Under the pieces are notes generated by a model, which ran no database searches, was not told the origin of the DNA, and worked only from the letters and a program-made list of their open reading frames with translations. Of a stretch of 64,000 nt of DNA, positions 55,264 to 64,000 are shown one piece after another. The DNA is from Rhizobium sp. WSM4643 (GTDB lineage Bacteria > Pseudomonadota > Alphaproteobacteria > Rhizobiales > Rhizobiaceae), in NCBI RefSeq assembly GCF_025152745.1, contig NZ_CP104040.1, positions 2,914,001 through 2,978,000 of the forward strand, written 5' to 3'. The translations under genes and the position numbers were made by a program. Every line of letters begins with the position of its first letter. Within the stretch, counting starts at the first letter, position 1.

Positions 55264-57272
55264 CAGTGGTTCGCCGCCCCTTTGACGCGGCCGGAAAGCA
55301 CGCCGAAGCCATCGATGATGGCCTCCTGGTTCTCTAGGCGCACCCCTTCGAAATGCACTTCCTGCTGCGCGCGCATCAGCTGAACGATCGCCTCGCCGTC
55401 GCCGGCTTCGGTCGCCAGCGCGATTTCGCGCTCGAGCTCGATCTTCTGCCGGCGCAACGCCTTCGCCCGCTTGTGGGAGGCCAGCGCCTGGCGGTATCCC
55501 TCACGCGCATCCTCCATCGCCGCCTCCTCGGTCGCGATCCACAGCCGGGCATTGCGCACCTGCTGGTCGAGGCTCTTGATGAGCGGGCCGAAGCCTTCGA
55601 ATTCCAGCCTTTCGGTCAGATATTCGCGTGTCAGATGCGGGCCGGCGACGGCCGCGGCCGCTCCCAGCATCGCCGACCAGAGCCGCTGCAACTCGCGGCT
55701 GTCATATTCGATCGCGGCGATCTCGTCATAATCGTCGATCATCAGCGAGGGATGATTGACGACGGTCAGCGCCAGCACGCTTTCCCGCAGTGCCGTATTG
55801 TTCTGGTGGCCACGCACCGGGCCTGAACGGGCGAGCCTTTCGGAAATGACGCTTGGACTTTTCGGCCCGGCCTTGCCGGCATTGTCGCGGCCCGTCCGGT
55901 AATTGCCGTTGCCGTTGAAGCCGGCGCGGCGATCGCCATTGTTGCGGTTCTGGAACTGCGGCTGGAAGAAGGCGTTCAGCCGGTCGCGAATATCCTGCTG
56001 GTAGTGGCGGCGCACATTCTCGTCGGCGATGACCGCGACCAATTGCTTCAGCCGCGCCTCGAGCTCGGCGCGCGCCTCGGGCGTGTCGAACTTGCCGGTA
56101 TTGACCTCCCGCCTCCAAAGCATCTCGGAGAGCGGCTTTGCCTGGCTCATCACCTTGTCGAAAGGCGCGCGCCCATCATCGCGCACCAGATCGTCGGGAT
56201 CCTTGCCGTCGGGCAGAAGCGCAAAGCGAACGGAACGGCCGGGCTTCAGATGCGGCAATGCCAGTTCGGCGGCGCGGTTGGCAGCGCGGATGCCGGCGCC
56301 GTCGCCGTCGAAGCAGAGCACCGGCTGCGGCACCATCTTCCAGAGCAGCTCGAGCTGGTTTTCGGTGAGCGCCGTGCCGAGCGGCGCGACAGCATTCTCT
56401 ATGCCCGCCTGATAGAGCGCGATCACATCCATATAGCCTTCGACGGCGATGATCGTGCCGGTCGCATCGTCGTCCTGACCGTCGCCGCGGCCCGGTCCCT
56501 GGATCGCGCGCCGCGCGCGGGCGAAATTGTAAAGGACATTGCCCTTGTGGAAGAGCTCCGTCTCGTTGGAGTTCAGATATTTCGCCGGCGCATCGGCCGA
56601 CATGGCGCGGCCGCCGAAAGCGATCACCTTTTCCCGCGACGAAAGGATCGGGAACATGATGCGGTCGCGGAAACGATCGTAGGAAACCGGCACGTTTTCA
56701 TGGACGACCAGGCCGCAGGCCTCGATCTGCTCCTTGGAGACACCCTTGCCGGCGAGGAATTCCTTGAGCGCATTGCGACTGTCGGGCGCAAAGCCGAGAC
56801 GGAAGGTCTCGATGGTGCGCCCCGTCAATCCGCGGTCGCGCAGATAGGCGCGCGCCCTCGCCCCGTTCGCCGTCTGCAGCTGATCCTGGAAAAATTGTGT
56901 CGCCATTTCCATGACGTCGATCAGCGAGCCGCGCTCCTTTTCGCGCTTCTCCATCACAGGGTCGGCAAGCGGCATCGGCACGCCGGCCATATCGGCGATC
57001 TGCTGCACCGCCTCGGGGAAGCTCAGGCCCTCCAGCTCGGTCAGGAAGCGGAAATGGTCTCCGGTGACGCCGCAGCCGAAGCAGTGGTAGCGACCCTTTC
57101 GGTCCTCGCAATGGAAGCTCGGCGATTTCTCGCCATGGAACGGGCAGCAGGCCCAGTAATCGCCGCGCGACACGTTGGTCTTGCGCTTGTCCCAGCTGAC
57201 GCGGCGCGCAATCACGTTCGAAATCGGAACGCGATCGCGGATATCATCGAGAAAGGTGTTGGAAAAGCGCAT
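55263..57272 (-). CDS. dnaG: DNA primase DnaG
   Basis: 669 aa. CHC2 zinc finger: CPFH at residues 43-46 and CFGC at 64-67. The TOPRIM core holds [15 protein letters not shown] and [15 protein letters not shown] long Asn/Gly-rich linker (about residues 430-465) separates the helicase-binding C-terminal domain, which is recognisable though short. It makes RNA primers for DNA replication. No ribosome site other than a weak GAGGTATAA before ATG 57272. Confidence 0.97.
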   Translation of the reverse strand: MRFSNTFLDDIRDRVPISNVIARRVSWDKRKTNVSRGDYWACCPFHGEKSPSFHCEDRKGRYHCFGCGVTGDHFRFLTELEGLSFPEAVQQIADMAGVPMPLADPVMEKREKERGSLIDVMEMATQFFQDQLQTANGARARAYLRDRGLTGRTIETFRLGFAPDSRNALKEFLAGKGVSKEQIEACGLVVHENVPVSYDRFRDRIMFPILSSREKVIAFGGRAMSADAPAKYLNSNETELFHKGNVLYNFARARRAIQGPGRGDGQDDDATGTIIAVEGYMDVIALYQAGIENAVAPLGTALTENQLELLWKMVPQPVLCFDGDGAGIRAANRAAELALPHLKPGRSVRFALLPDGKDPDDLVRDDGRAPFDKVMSQAKPLSEMLWRREVNTGKFDTPEARAELEARLKQLVAVIADENVRRHYQQDIRDRLNAFFQPQFQNRNNGDRRAGFNGNGNYRTGRDNAGKAGPKSPSVISERLARSGPVRGHQNNTALRESVLALTVVNHPSLMIDDYDEIAAIEYDSRELQRLWSAMLGAAAAVAGPHLTREYLTERLEFEGFGPLIKSLDQQVRNARLWIATEEAAMEDAREGYRQALASHKRAKALRRQKIELEREIALATEAGDGEAIVQLMRAQQEVHFEGVRLENQEAIIDGFGVLSGRVKGAANH

Positions 57273-57688
57273 TTATACCTCTTGGCCAACCTCCATATAA
57301 GCTGCTTTTCCGCTCCATGCCACGAAACTTGTCATGAAAACCCGCTATTCACAGGCTATGTGGCGGTCATCGGCGGTTCCGATTATCCAATCAACAACAC
57401 GTTATCGCCCCCTGCGACAGGGTGCGACATTATTGTCCCTTCAGAGCCAGAATTCCGCCGTCAGAAAAGCTTCGGCAAGAGCGGCGGCATCCAACAGAGG
57501 TGAGAAAAAATATTTTTGAAACAATGGATTACCCCTTCAGATGATTGCGCTTCATCATCCTGCTCGCCACTTCCCGACAGTCCGCTTCGACGCCTCTTAA
57601 ACCACCGTTTCCGGCAATTATTATTTTTTTGTAATTTGAATAAGCCGCTGCACCGCAATAGGTTCGATCTCAACAAAGCGATCCCCGA
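57273..57688. other. dnaG upstream region, no gene seen
   Basis: About 415 bp, fairly AT-rich near 57500-57660 (long A and T runs). Expected to hold the dnaG promoter and the promoter of the RNA candidate that follows. Open frames here lack support. Confidence 0.45.
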
Positions 57689-57833
57689 GCGAAGCACCAT
57701 CCCTACCCCCGGCGCCGCTTCGCAAGGGTGTCTTTGCAAATACCCTCCGGCTTGGGCTTCGGCCCTGCGTGCCGGGGTGGACGCAAAGAGCAAGAAGGCA
57801 GGAGCGCCCCCAGCTCCTGCCTTCTTAAATTTT
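57689..57833 (+). ncRNA. Candidate structured RNA or 5' leader ending in a terminator
   Basis: Nested helices: GCGAAGC/GCTTCGC (57689-57695 with 57717-57723); TCTTTGC/GCAAAGA (57731-57737 with 57783-57789) enclosing CCGGC/GCCGG and a GGGC-TTCG-GCCC UUCG tetraloop at 57754-57765; then the hairpin at 57792-57826. The plus strand is favoured by the UUCG loop. It matches no RNA I can name (not SRP RNA, RNase P, tmRNA or a known riboswitch). It ends 73 bp before the next gene, so it may be a leader of that gene or an independent small RNA. Confidence 0.5.
57792..57826 (+). terminator. Strong terminator hairpin
   Basis: Perfect 14-bp arms AAGAAGGCAGGAGC and inverse around a 7-base loop, followed by AAATTTTATG. 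The stem's own T-rich 3' side (CTTCTT) and the following T's suit an intrinsic terminator. Confidence 0.65.
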
Positions 57834-57905
57834 ATGCTCTCTTGCGACGACTCTCCTTTTGAAATTAACCTCTTATTGACAAAACCGTTGACAGGCGGCG
57901 CTCGC

Positions 57906-58835
57906 ATGAAAGATGGATGCGCCGAACTCCCTGGACCTCTCCAAATGGCTTTTACCGCGGACAATCTTGCAGCAGACGACCGCTTTCTCGCGGCCATCCT
58001 TCATTGCGCCGATCAGATGCTCGCCATCTATCGCGAGAGCCCGCGCATCGCCTCGATCTTCGCCGCGCAGCAGCGCTGGCTGATGGCCCATGCCGGCTTC
58101 GCGCTTCATTACGGTTATTCCGACGACGGGAAGAGCGGCGGCCTCTATTCCGGCCGCTTCATCGATTTTGCAGTCAGGAACGACATTGCCAGCCGCAACA
58201 CGGCCGCGGCCTTCATGCAGGAAATGCTGGCCTATCGCTTCCTGCGACCGGTTCCCGGTCCCGATAAGCGCACACGTTACCTGGAGCCCACCGAAATTGC
58301 CGAGCAGCATTTCGCCCGATGGCTCGTCGCCCATATGATGATCCTCGACGGTCTCGACGGTGGTGAGCGCGCCAATAAGATCACCGCCGATCCCTCGGCG
58401 ATGATGGCAGCGATCCAGCCGCTGATCGCAAGGGCGATCATCGGGAGTGAGGCGGTCCGCAATCCGGGCGCCACCTTCAACCTCTTCAACTGGGCGAATT
58501 CCGGCGGGCTGGTGATGGACTACCTGATCTCGCGCCTTCCCGAATTTCCAAGAACGGCCGATCGCGTCGTGCTCGGCCCTCTGTCGCTCAGGGAAATCCG
58601 CGAACAGTTCATGATCTCCAATACCCACCTGAAGCGCCTTCTGATGCAGGCAGCGACCATGGAGAGCATTGGCTGGACCGAACCCTCCCGCAAGGGCGAC
58701 TTCTGGCTGTCGGCCCATTTCATCCGCGAATATTGGAATTATCAGGCGGCGAAATTCGCCATCATCGATGCCGCCGCCGAAGCGGTGCTCGGGCCTGCGG
58801 TCCGTGACGAACCGCAGGCAAGACGCGCCATCTGA
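57906..58835 (+). CDS. Hypothetical protein with probable C-terminal winged helix
   Basis: 309 aa from MKDGCAELPG (ATG 57906; a GGCGGCG purine-poor site precedes, so MAFTADNLAA at 57945 is also possible). No family recognised. Mostly helical; the segment LSLREIREQFMISNTHLKRL with MESIGWTEPSRKGDFWLSAH looks like a winged-helix DNA-binding region near residue 225-265. The open frame extends upstream to 57516 through the structured RNA region and is not believed there. Confidence 0.65.
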   Translation: MKDGCAELPGPLQMAFTADNLAADDRFLAAILHCADQMLAIYRESPRIASIFAAQQRWLMAHAGFALHYGYSDDGKSGGLYSGRFIDFAVRNDIASRNTAAAFMQEMLAYRFLRPVPGPDKRTRYLEPTEIAEQHFARWLVAHMMILDGLDGGERANKITADPSAMMAAIQPLIARAIIGSEAVRNPGATFNLFNWANSGGLVMDYLISRLPEFPRTADRVVLGPLSLREIREQFMISNTHLKRLLMQAATMESIGWTEPSRKGDFWLSAHFIREYWNYQAAKFAIIDAAAEAVLGPAVRDEPQARRAI

Positions 58836-58838
58836 GGC

Positions 58839-59303
58839 TTATCCGTTCAACAGTTCCTTGACCGTCGCCGACGCCTTGGCGAAATCCATCTGGCCGGCAT
58901 AACGCTCCTTCAGCGCCGCCATCACCTTGCCCATGTCCTTGGCGCCCGCGGCACCCGTTTCAGTGATGATCGCCGAGACGTTGGCGCGCACTTCACTGTC
59001 CGAAAGTTGCTTCGGCATGAAATCCTGGATGACGGTGATTTCCGCGCGCTCCTTGGCGGCAAGCTCCGGCCGGGAATTCTCCTCGTAGATCTTGGCCGAT
59101 TCGTCGCGCTGCTTCACCATCTTGGCGAGAATCTGCAGGATCTCGTCGTCGCTCGCCTGCTCCTTGCCGATGCCGCGATTGGCGATATCCCGGTCCTTGA
59201 CCGCGGCCTGAATCAGCCGGACGGTGGAAAGCCGCTCCGCATTCTTGGCCTTCATCGCCTCTTTCAGCTGGGTGGCGAGTTGATCGCGCAGCATGGTCTT
59301 CAC
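58839..59303 (-). CDS. yqeY: GatB/YqeY-domain protein
   Basis: 154 aa. LREDQL-type opening is MLRDQLATQLKEAMKAKNAE, then STVRLIQAAVKDRDI, DEILQILAKMVKQRDES and a C-terminal GAKDMGKVMAALKERYAG, all typical of the YqeY family related to the tail of amidotransferase subunit GatB. Possible tRNA-related role; not proven. Convergent with the gene at 57906 and divergent from carA. Confidence 0.92.
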   Translation of the reverse strand: MKTMLRDQLATQLKEAMKAKNAERLSTVRLIQAAVKDRDIANRGIGKEQASDDEILQILAKMVKQRDESAKIYEENSRPELAAKERAEITVIQDFMPKQLSDSEVRANVSAIITETGAAGAKDMGKVMAALKERYAGQMDFAKASATVKELLNG

Positions 59304-59564
59304 TCCTGTTTTGATGCCGCTTCATAAACCAGGCTGATGCGGGGGATCAAATAAATTGCGCGGTCGGCGCGATAAAGCGCAGGAAAACGGCGGCAATCTC
59401 GGCTACAAAGATTGACGCTAAGCGATTGCGTGGCTATTTACCGCCACCTGCACCAAAATTCGTGATCAGGCCTCAAGCGCGCGGCATTGCCGCGTCCACA
59501 CGCCTGCGAGATCAAAAGGCGGCGAGCCGCGGCAACGCGCCCGCCTGCCGGAAACGGGATGAAG

Positions 59565-60770
59565 ATGACCGCGACAGCACCCTGGACAATCGAAAAGCCG
59601 ACCGCCCTGCTCGTTCTTGCCGACGGCACGGTCATCGAAGGCAAGGGCATCGGCGCCACCGGCAAGGTGCCGGCCGAAGTGGTCTTCAACACCGCGCTGA
59701 CAGGCTACGAGGAGATCCTGACGGACCCTTCCTATCTCGGCCAGATCGTCACCTTCACCTTCCCGCATATCGGCAATATCGGCACCAATGATGAGGACAT
59801 CGAGGATCTGACCCCTGCCGCCCGCCATGGCGCCGTCGGCGTCATCTTCAAGGCCGACATCACGGACCCCTCGAACTACCGCGCCGCCAAGCACCTCGAC
59901 CAATGGCTGAAGGCCCGCGGCGTCATCGGTCTCTGCGGCATCGACACGCGCGCGCTGACCGCCTGGATCCGCGAGAACGGCGCTCCGAACGCGGTGATCG
60001 CCCACGACCCGAACGGCGTCTTCGACATCGAGACGCTGAAGGCCGAAGCCAAAGCCTGGAGCGGCCTCGAAGGTCTCGACCTTGCCAAGATCGCCTCGTC
60101 CGGCCAGTCCTCGCAATGGGTCGAAACGCCGTGGGTGTGGAATGAAGGTTACGGTGAACTCAAGGCGACGGACGCGAAATACCACGTCGTCTGCCTGGAT
60201 TACGGCGTCAAGCGCAACATCCTACGCCTGTTTGCCGGCCTCGGCTGCAAAGTGACGGTCGTGCCGGCCGCAACGAGCGCCGAAGATGTGCTCGCCATGC
60301 AGCCGGACGGCATCTTCCTGTCGAACGGCCCGGGCGATCCGGCGGCAACCGGTGAATATGCCGTGCCTGTGATCAAGACGCTTGTTAAGACCGATATTCC
60401 GGTCTTCGGCATCTGCCTCGGCCACCAGATGCTGGGCCTCGCACTCGGCGCGAAAACCGAGAAGATGCATCAGGGCCATCATGGTGCCAACCACCCCGTC
60501 AAGGACCATACCACAGGCAAGGTCGAGATCGTCTCGATGAACCACGGCTTCGCGGTCGACTCGAAGTCGCTGCCGGATGGCGTTGAAGAGACTCATATTT
60601 CGCTTTTCGATGGCACCAATTGCGGCCTGCGCGTCCTCGGCAAGCAGGTCTTCTCCGTCCAGCATCATCCGGAAGCCTCTCCCGGCCCGCAGGACAGCCA
60701 CTATCTCTTCCGCCGCTTCATCAACATGGTGCGCGAGAAGAAGGGCGAACCGGCGCTCGCCGAGCGCTGA
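59565..60770 (+). CDS. carA: Carbamoyl-phosphate synthase small subunit (glutaminase)
   Basis: 401 aa from MTATAPWTIEK; ATG 59559 two codons earlier is also possible, and the frame upstream lacks family character. The N-terminal domain has TGYEEILTDPSYLGQIVTFT; the C-terminal class I glutamine amidotransferase has its nucleophile Cys about 284 in FGICLGHQMLGLALG and the His-Glu pair in VQHHPEASPGP. It supplies ammonia to CarB for carbamoyl phosphate, needed for arginine and pyrimidines. carB is not in the window. Confidence 0.97.
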   Translation: MTATAPWTIEKPTALLVLADGTVIEGKGIGATGKVPAEVVFNTALTGYEEILTDPSYLGQIVTFTFPHIGNIGTNDEDIEDLTPAARHGAVGVIFKADITDPSNYRAAKHLDQWLKARGVIGLCGIDTRALTAWIRENGAPNAVIAHDPNGVFDIETLKAEAKAWSGLEGLDLAKIASSGQSSQWVETPWVWNEGYGELKATDAKYHVVCLDYGVKRNILRLFAGLGCKVTVVPAATSAEDVLAMQPDGIFLSNGPGDPAATGEYAVPVIKTLVKTDIPVFGICLGHQMLGLALGAKTEKMHQGHHGANHPVKDHTTGKVEIVSMNHGFAVDSKSLPDGVEETHISLFDGTNCGLRVLGKQVFSVQHHPEASPGPQDSHYLFRRFINMVREKKGEPALAER

Positions 60771-60805
60771 TTTCAAATAATGCCCATTTCCGAGGAAGGC
60801 CCGCT

Positions 60806-60911
60806 TGCAGCGCCGCGCGTCTTTTCAGATGCGCAAAGGACGCTGTAACACTTTGAATTTCTGCATAATTCATTAAATCAATTCCGATTTGAGGAATTAT
60901 GCAGCAGCCGG
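60806..60911. repeat. Full-length palindromic repeat (CAGCGCCGCG family)
   Basis: GCAGCGCCGCGCGTCTTTTC, then AAAGGACGCTGTAACACTTT, then a second inverted module framed by GCATAATTC and GAATTATGCAGCAG. The most complete copy in the window; the others are parts of it. Confidence 0.78.
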
Positions 60912-60998
60912 GCCTTTTTCTTTACCCGCCTCTTGACCTCAGCTTAAATTGAGGAATTACAGATCTGCCTGCAGACATCTGATGCAGGAGAAAACTGG

Positions 60999-61319
60999 AT
61001 GAGCGGAGCTTTCTTTCGAGTAGACAAGTTCATCGTGCCGGCGGCGGCACGCGAGGAATTTCTCGTCAGAGTGATGATGACCCACAAGGTGCTGGAGGCG
61101 CAGGACGGCTTCATCGATCACAGGGTGCTGGAGCAGGTCGCCGGTCCGGGCGAATTCAATTTCGTCACGATTGCCGAATGGGAAAATACAGAGGTCGTCG
61201 AACGCGCGCGGGCCGCCGTCGCTGCGGCCCACAAGGCCGCCAATTTCGATCCGCAGGAAATGTTTGCGCGTCTCGGCATTCGCGCCGATATCGCCGGCTA
61301 CAAGCCTGTCGCGGCCTGA
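60999..61319 (+). CDS. Antibiotic-biosynthesis-monooxygenase-fold protein
   Basis: 106 aa. FFRVDKFIVPAAAREEFLVR, LEAQDGFIDHRVLEQVAGP and FVTIAEWENTEVVERAR match the ABM dimeric alpha/beta barrel. AGGAG precedes ATG 60999. Activity unknown; such proteins handle quinone or haem-like compounds, or are simply structural homologues. Confidence 0.82.
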   Translation: MSGAFFRVDKFIVPAAAREEFLVRVMMTHKVLEAQDGFIDHRVLEQVAGPGEFNFVTIAEWENTEVVERARAAVAAAHKAANFDPQEMFARLGIRADIAGYKPVAA

Positions 61320-61336
61320 CCGCAGAGGCGGCCGGC

Positions 61337-62740
61337 TCAGGCGTGGGCCAGTTCCGCCTCCCGGCGGAGAAGAAGGTAGAAGCGCGCGCAGAGCATGACG
61401 GCGGCGGCCGCCAGTCCGACGAGGAAGCCGAACCAGATGCCGATGCCACCGAAACCCAGCGGGAAGGCAAAGGCCCAGGCGAGGAAGAAGCCGATCGGCC
61501 AGTAGGCGATCAACGCCATGATCATCGGCACGCGGGCGTCCTTGAGGCCGCGCAGCAATCCATTGGCAATCACCTGCAACCCGTCGACGAGCTGGAAAAG
61601 TCCGGCAACGACGATCAGCGGCCCGGCATAGGCAAGCACCCTAGGCGCCTCGGGCGAGTTGACGTCGAGGAACCAGCTGCCGAGGAATTGTGGCATGGTA
61701 GCAAAGAGCACGCTGCCGACCGCTGAAATGGCGCAGGCGAGGATGAGCACCGTGATCGAGCCGCGCACCAGCCCCAGATAATCGCCCTGCCCGTGTGCGA
61801 CACCGACGCGCACCGTTGCCGCCTGGCTGAGGCCGAGCGGGATCATGAAGGCGATCGAGGCCCATTGCAGGGCAATGCCATGAGCCGCAAGCTCGATGGT
61901 GCCGATATAGCCCATCAACAGCGAAGCCACCGTGAACAGGCTGACTTCGGCGAGGATGGTAACACTGATCGGGAAACCAAGCCGGATGACCTCCAGCAGC
62001 GCATGCCAGTCGGGCTTCCGGAACCGCACGAAGATCTCGTAGCGTCGCGTCTCTTCCCGCCGCTGCACGAAAGCCAGGATGAACAGGAAGCCGGCCGTCT
62101 GCACGGCGACCGAAACGATTGCAGCACCTTCGAGCCCCATCGCCGGAAAGCCGAAATGGCCGAGCACGAGCATATAGGCGAAGATCGCGTTCATCACCAG
62201 CGTGGCGATGGTGACGTTGAGGATGATGCCCGCCTTGCCGATGGCGCTCACCAGGGCGCGCATGACATTGAAAAGCAGTGCCGGCAACACGCCGAACTGG
62301 CCGATCATGATGTAGCCGTGAGCGAGCTTGGCCACCTCGGGCTTCTGCTGTGCCAAGAGAAGGATCTGCTCCGAGTTGAAGAAGGCCGGCTGCATGATGA
62401 CCCAGTATGCGATCACCACCCACAGACCCATGCGCAGCGACCGGCGCACCGAGACGAGGTCGCCGCGGCCATAGGCCTGTGCCACCATCGGAATGACGGC
62501 GATGGCAAAGCCCGAGCCGAAGATCAGGATCGTGAACAGGAACTGTGCCGCAAGCACCATTGCCGCCAGATGCTCGGCGCCGAGGCGGCCGACGATCATC
62601 ACGTCGGTGGTGTTGATGCCGAGCTGGGCAAGCTGCGCGCCGATCAGCGGAACGCCGAGCGCCAGCGTGGCGCGGAAATGTGCGCCCCAACGATTATCGG
62701 TTGTCGGCGCAAGCCTGCGCGCGTCGATCGGCGTGTCCAT
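61337..62740 (-). CDS. MATE-family efflux transporter (NorM-like)
   Basis: 467 aa with about 12 membrane segments in two homologous halves. Family blocks include PLIGAQLAQLGINTTDVMIV near the N-terminus and GFPISVTILAEVSLFTVASL at the start of the second half. Exports cationic drugs or metabolites in exchange for Na+ or H+. Convergent with the gene at 60999. Confidence 0.92.
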   Translation of the reverse strand: MDTPIDARRLAPTTDNRWGAHFRATLALGVPLIGAQLAQLGINTTDVMIVGRLGAEHLAAMVLAAQFLFTILIFGSGFAIAVIPMVAQAYGRGDLVSVRRSLRMGLWVVIAYWVIMQPAFFNSEQILLLAQQKPEVAKLAHGYIMIGQFGVLPALLFNVMRALVSAIGKAGIILNVTIATLVMNAIFAYMLVLGHFGFPAMGLEGAAIVSVAVQTAGFLFILAFVQRREETRRYEIFVRFRKPDWHALLEVIRLGFPISVTILAEVSLFTVASLLMGYIGTIELAAHGIALQWASIAFMIPLGLSQAATVRVGVAHGQGDYLGLVRGSITVLILACAISAVGSVLFATMPQFLGSWFLDVNSPEAPRVLAYAGPLIVVAGLFQLVDGLQVIANGLLRGLKDARVPMIMALIAYWPIGFFLAWAFAFPLGFGGIGIWFGFLVGLAAAAVMLCARFYLLLRREAELAHA

Positions 62741-62882
62741 GACACCAGTCCTGTGATTGAAATATGTGTCGCCGCAACTTGCGGCGAAATACCATCCGGG
62801 CTTAGATCAAAGCCCTGCAAAGAACTACCCCAAATGAGGCAGATGATGAAAAATTCATCATCGCATCACCATTTCTGATCGG
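62741..62882. other. Short intergenic region between two transporter genes
   Basis: 142 bp with no repeat; a CGCCGCAAGTTGCGGCG inverted repeat at about 62770-62788 is the only structure seen and could end transcription of the MFS gene upstream of it. Confidence 0.45.
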
Positions 62883-64000
62883 TCAGCCCGTGGCTTCCAG
62901 CGCCTCGGCCGGCTCCCTCACCCGAACCCTTGTGAGGAATACCCCGGCGGCCAGAAGGATGAGCACGGCGGCCGTGAGATACGGCGCGCCGGCAAAAGTG
63001 ACAGGCGCCTCGGGCCGCGTGAAGTAGGAAAACATCAGCGTGAAGATCAGTGGCCCGACAATGGTGGTGATGCTGCTGAGACTGGTCAGCGCGCCCTGCA
63101 GCTCGCCCTGCGCCGACGGCGGCACCATGCCGGCGGCGATGCTGCGCAGCGGCGGGTCGGCGACGTTTTCGATGACGGTCGCGACGATGACAACGTAAAC
63201 CACCCAGCCCTCCCAGGCGAAGGCATAGCCGGTCAATCCTGCAGCTGAAAAGCAGAGGCCGAGAAGAGCGGTCTTCCACTCGCCGAGCACCGGCACGATC
63301 CGCGGCAGAACCAGCCCCATGACGGTCGCGGCGCCGATGCCGTAAATGCCGAGCGACAGGCCGATCTGTCCCTCGCTCCAACCGTAGCGATAGGTTGAGA
63401 CGAACGACCAGACCGAGGGATAGACGGCATGCGCCAGGAAGAATAGGAACATGACGAGGCTGACCCAGCCGATGCCGGGATAATGGCGCATCTGGCGCAA
63501 CGCGCCGAGCGGATTGGCGCGTTTCCATTCGAACCGGCGGCGGTTCTTCGCCTCCAGCGTTTCGGGCAAAAGGAAGCAGGCGGCGATGAAATTGACAAGC
63601 GACAGCGCAGCCGCGCCGAGGAATGGCACACGGGGGCCGAATTCGCCGAGGACACCGCCAACGACGGGGCCGATGGTGAAGCCGACGCCGAAGGCGATGC
63701 CGATCAGCCCGAAATTCTTCGCCCGGTTCTCCTCCGTGCTGATGTCGGCGATATAGGCCGAGCAGGTGGCGAAGCTGCCGCCGCTGATGCCGGCAAGCAC
63801 GCGGCCGACGAACAGCATCCAGAAACTGGTGGCGATGCCGCAGATGAAATTGTCGATCGCGAAGGTCAGCACCGAAAGCAAAAGGATCGGCCGGCGGCCG
63901 AAACGGTCGGACAGGTTTCCGAGCAGCGGCGCGAACAGGAATTGCATGCCGGCATAGACGAGCATCAGCCACCCGCCGTCGATCGCCGCATCGCTGACGC
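62883..64000 (-). CDS. TetA-like MFS efflux transporter (5' end outside window)
   Basis: The open frame runs past the window end; the visible part begins VSDAAIDGGWLMLVYAGMQF and matches the TetA/Bcr drug-proton antiporter group, with the loop GNLSDRFGRRPILLLSV and motif C-like GISGGSFATCSAYIADIST. About 373 residues visible, roughly 11 membrane segments. Substrate unknown; tetracycline is possible by family. Transcribed towards the MATE gene, in the same direction. Confidence 0.88.
   Translation of the reverse strand, partial: VSDAAIDGGWLMLVYAGMQFLFAPLLGNLSDRFGRRPILLLSVLTFAIDNFICGIATSFWMLFVGRVLAGISGGSFATCSAYIADISTEENRAKNFGLIGIAFGVGFTIGPVVGGVLGEFGPRVPFLGAAALSLVNFIAACFLLPETLEAKNRRRFEWKRANPLGALRQMRHYPGIGWVSLVMFLFFLAHAVYPSVWSFVSTYRYGWSEGQIGLSLGIYGIGAATVMGLVLPRIVPVLGEWKTALLGLCFSAAGLTGYAFAWEGWVVYVVIVATVIENVADPPLRSIAAGMVPPSAQGELQGALTSLSSITTIVGPLIFTLMFSYFTRPEAPVTFAGAPYLTAAVLILLAAGVFLTRVRVREPAEALEATG

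Noticed and set aside
56004..57503. 499-codon frame on the plus strand
   Set aside because: Antisense to dnaG, no recognisable family.
57689..57833. SRP RNA, RNase P RNA or tmRNA identity for the structured element
   Set aside because: The hallmark core sequences of these RNAs (for example GGUCAGGUCCGGAAGG or GAGGAAAGUCC) are absent.

Overview
This window looks like chromosome of a Rhizobium of the leguminosarum/etli group (Alphaproteobacteria, Rhizobiales). Three things point there: a complete cinR-cinI-cinS quorum-sensing locus, high-GC codon use with many ABC uptake systems and GTGA/ATGA gene overlaps, and three families of intergenic palindromic repeats familiar from rhizobial genomes. 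Housekeeping genes (metH, rpoD, dnaG, carA, kbl/tdh, recQ, a tRNA) argue for the chromosome rather than a plasmid.

Layout. 0-5.8 kb: a carbohydrate uptake cluster (oxidoreductase, two permeases, binding protein) divergent from a glucosamine-kinase-like gene and a GntR/HutC regulator, with two matching operator-like sites between them. 5.8-6.5 kb: a VapBC toxin-antitoxin pair. 6.7-10.5 kb: cobalamin-dependent methionine synthase behind a perfect 20-bp palindrome. 10.8-13.3 kb: an AGE-family sugar epimerase, a DUF2799 lipoprotein and a HbpS/GlcG-like protein. 13.4-20.2 kb: a PotABCD-like ABC transporter operon carrying a hydantoin-racemase-family gene and a flavin reductase, with a divergent GntR/FCD regulator. 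20.2-25.2 kb: small hypothetical genes, cinR-cinI-cinS and a single-domain response regulator. 25.35 kb: a tRNA with CAU anticodon, followed by about 4 kb of accessory DNA (HEPN/MltR-like protein with a coupled small ORF, FkbM methyltransferase, a pair of related mini-lipoproteins, a frameshifted acetyltransferase).

29.8-47.1 kb is a patchwork of single genes and small sets: SIMPL protein, two related small secreted proteins, YjbQ, alpha-carbonic anhydrase, an HExxH protein, MFS exporter, quinone oxidoreductase, LysR, Crp/Fnr, two DUF6894 proteins, a DMT exporter with a B3/B4 protein and AraC regulator, an APH(3')-like kinase, and two tandem DUF930 proteins of which one is frameshifted. 47.4-60.8 kb is the housekeeping block: rpoD, tdh, kbl, a methyltransferase, recQ and dnaG on the minus strand, a structured-RNA candidate, a hypothetical gene, yqeY and carA. 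60.9-64 kb ends with a monooxygenase-fold protein, a MATE pump and a TetA-like MFS transporter cut by the window edge.

No CRISPR array, prophage, transposase or intact insertion sequence was seen. The points that most deserve a second look are two near-identical 16-bp dyads in front of cinR and cinI, a UUCG-capped structured element ending in a strong terminator hairpin upstream of the gene at 57906, the HEPN gene coupled to a small ORF beside the tRNA, and the uptake/racemase operon of unknown substrate.
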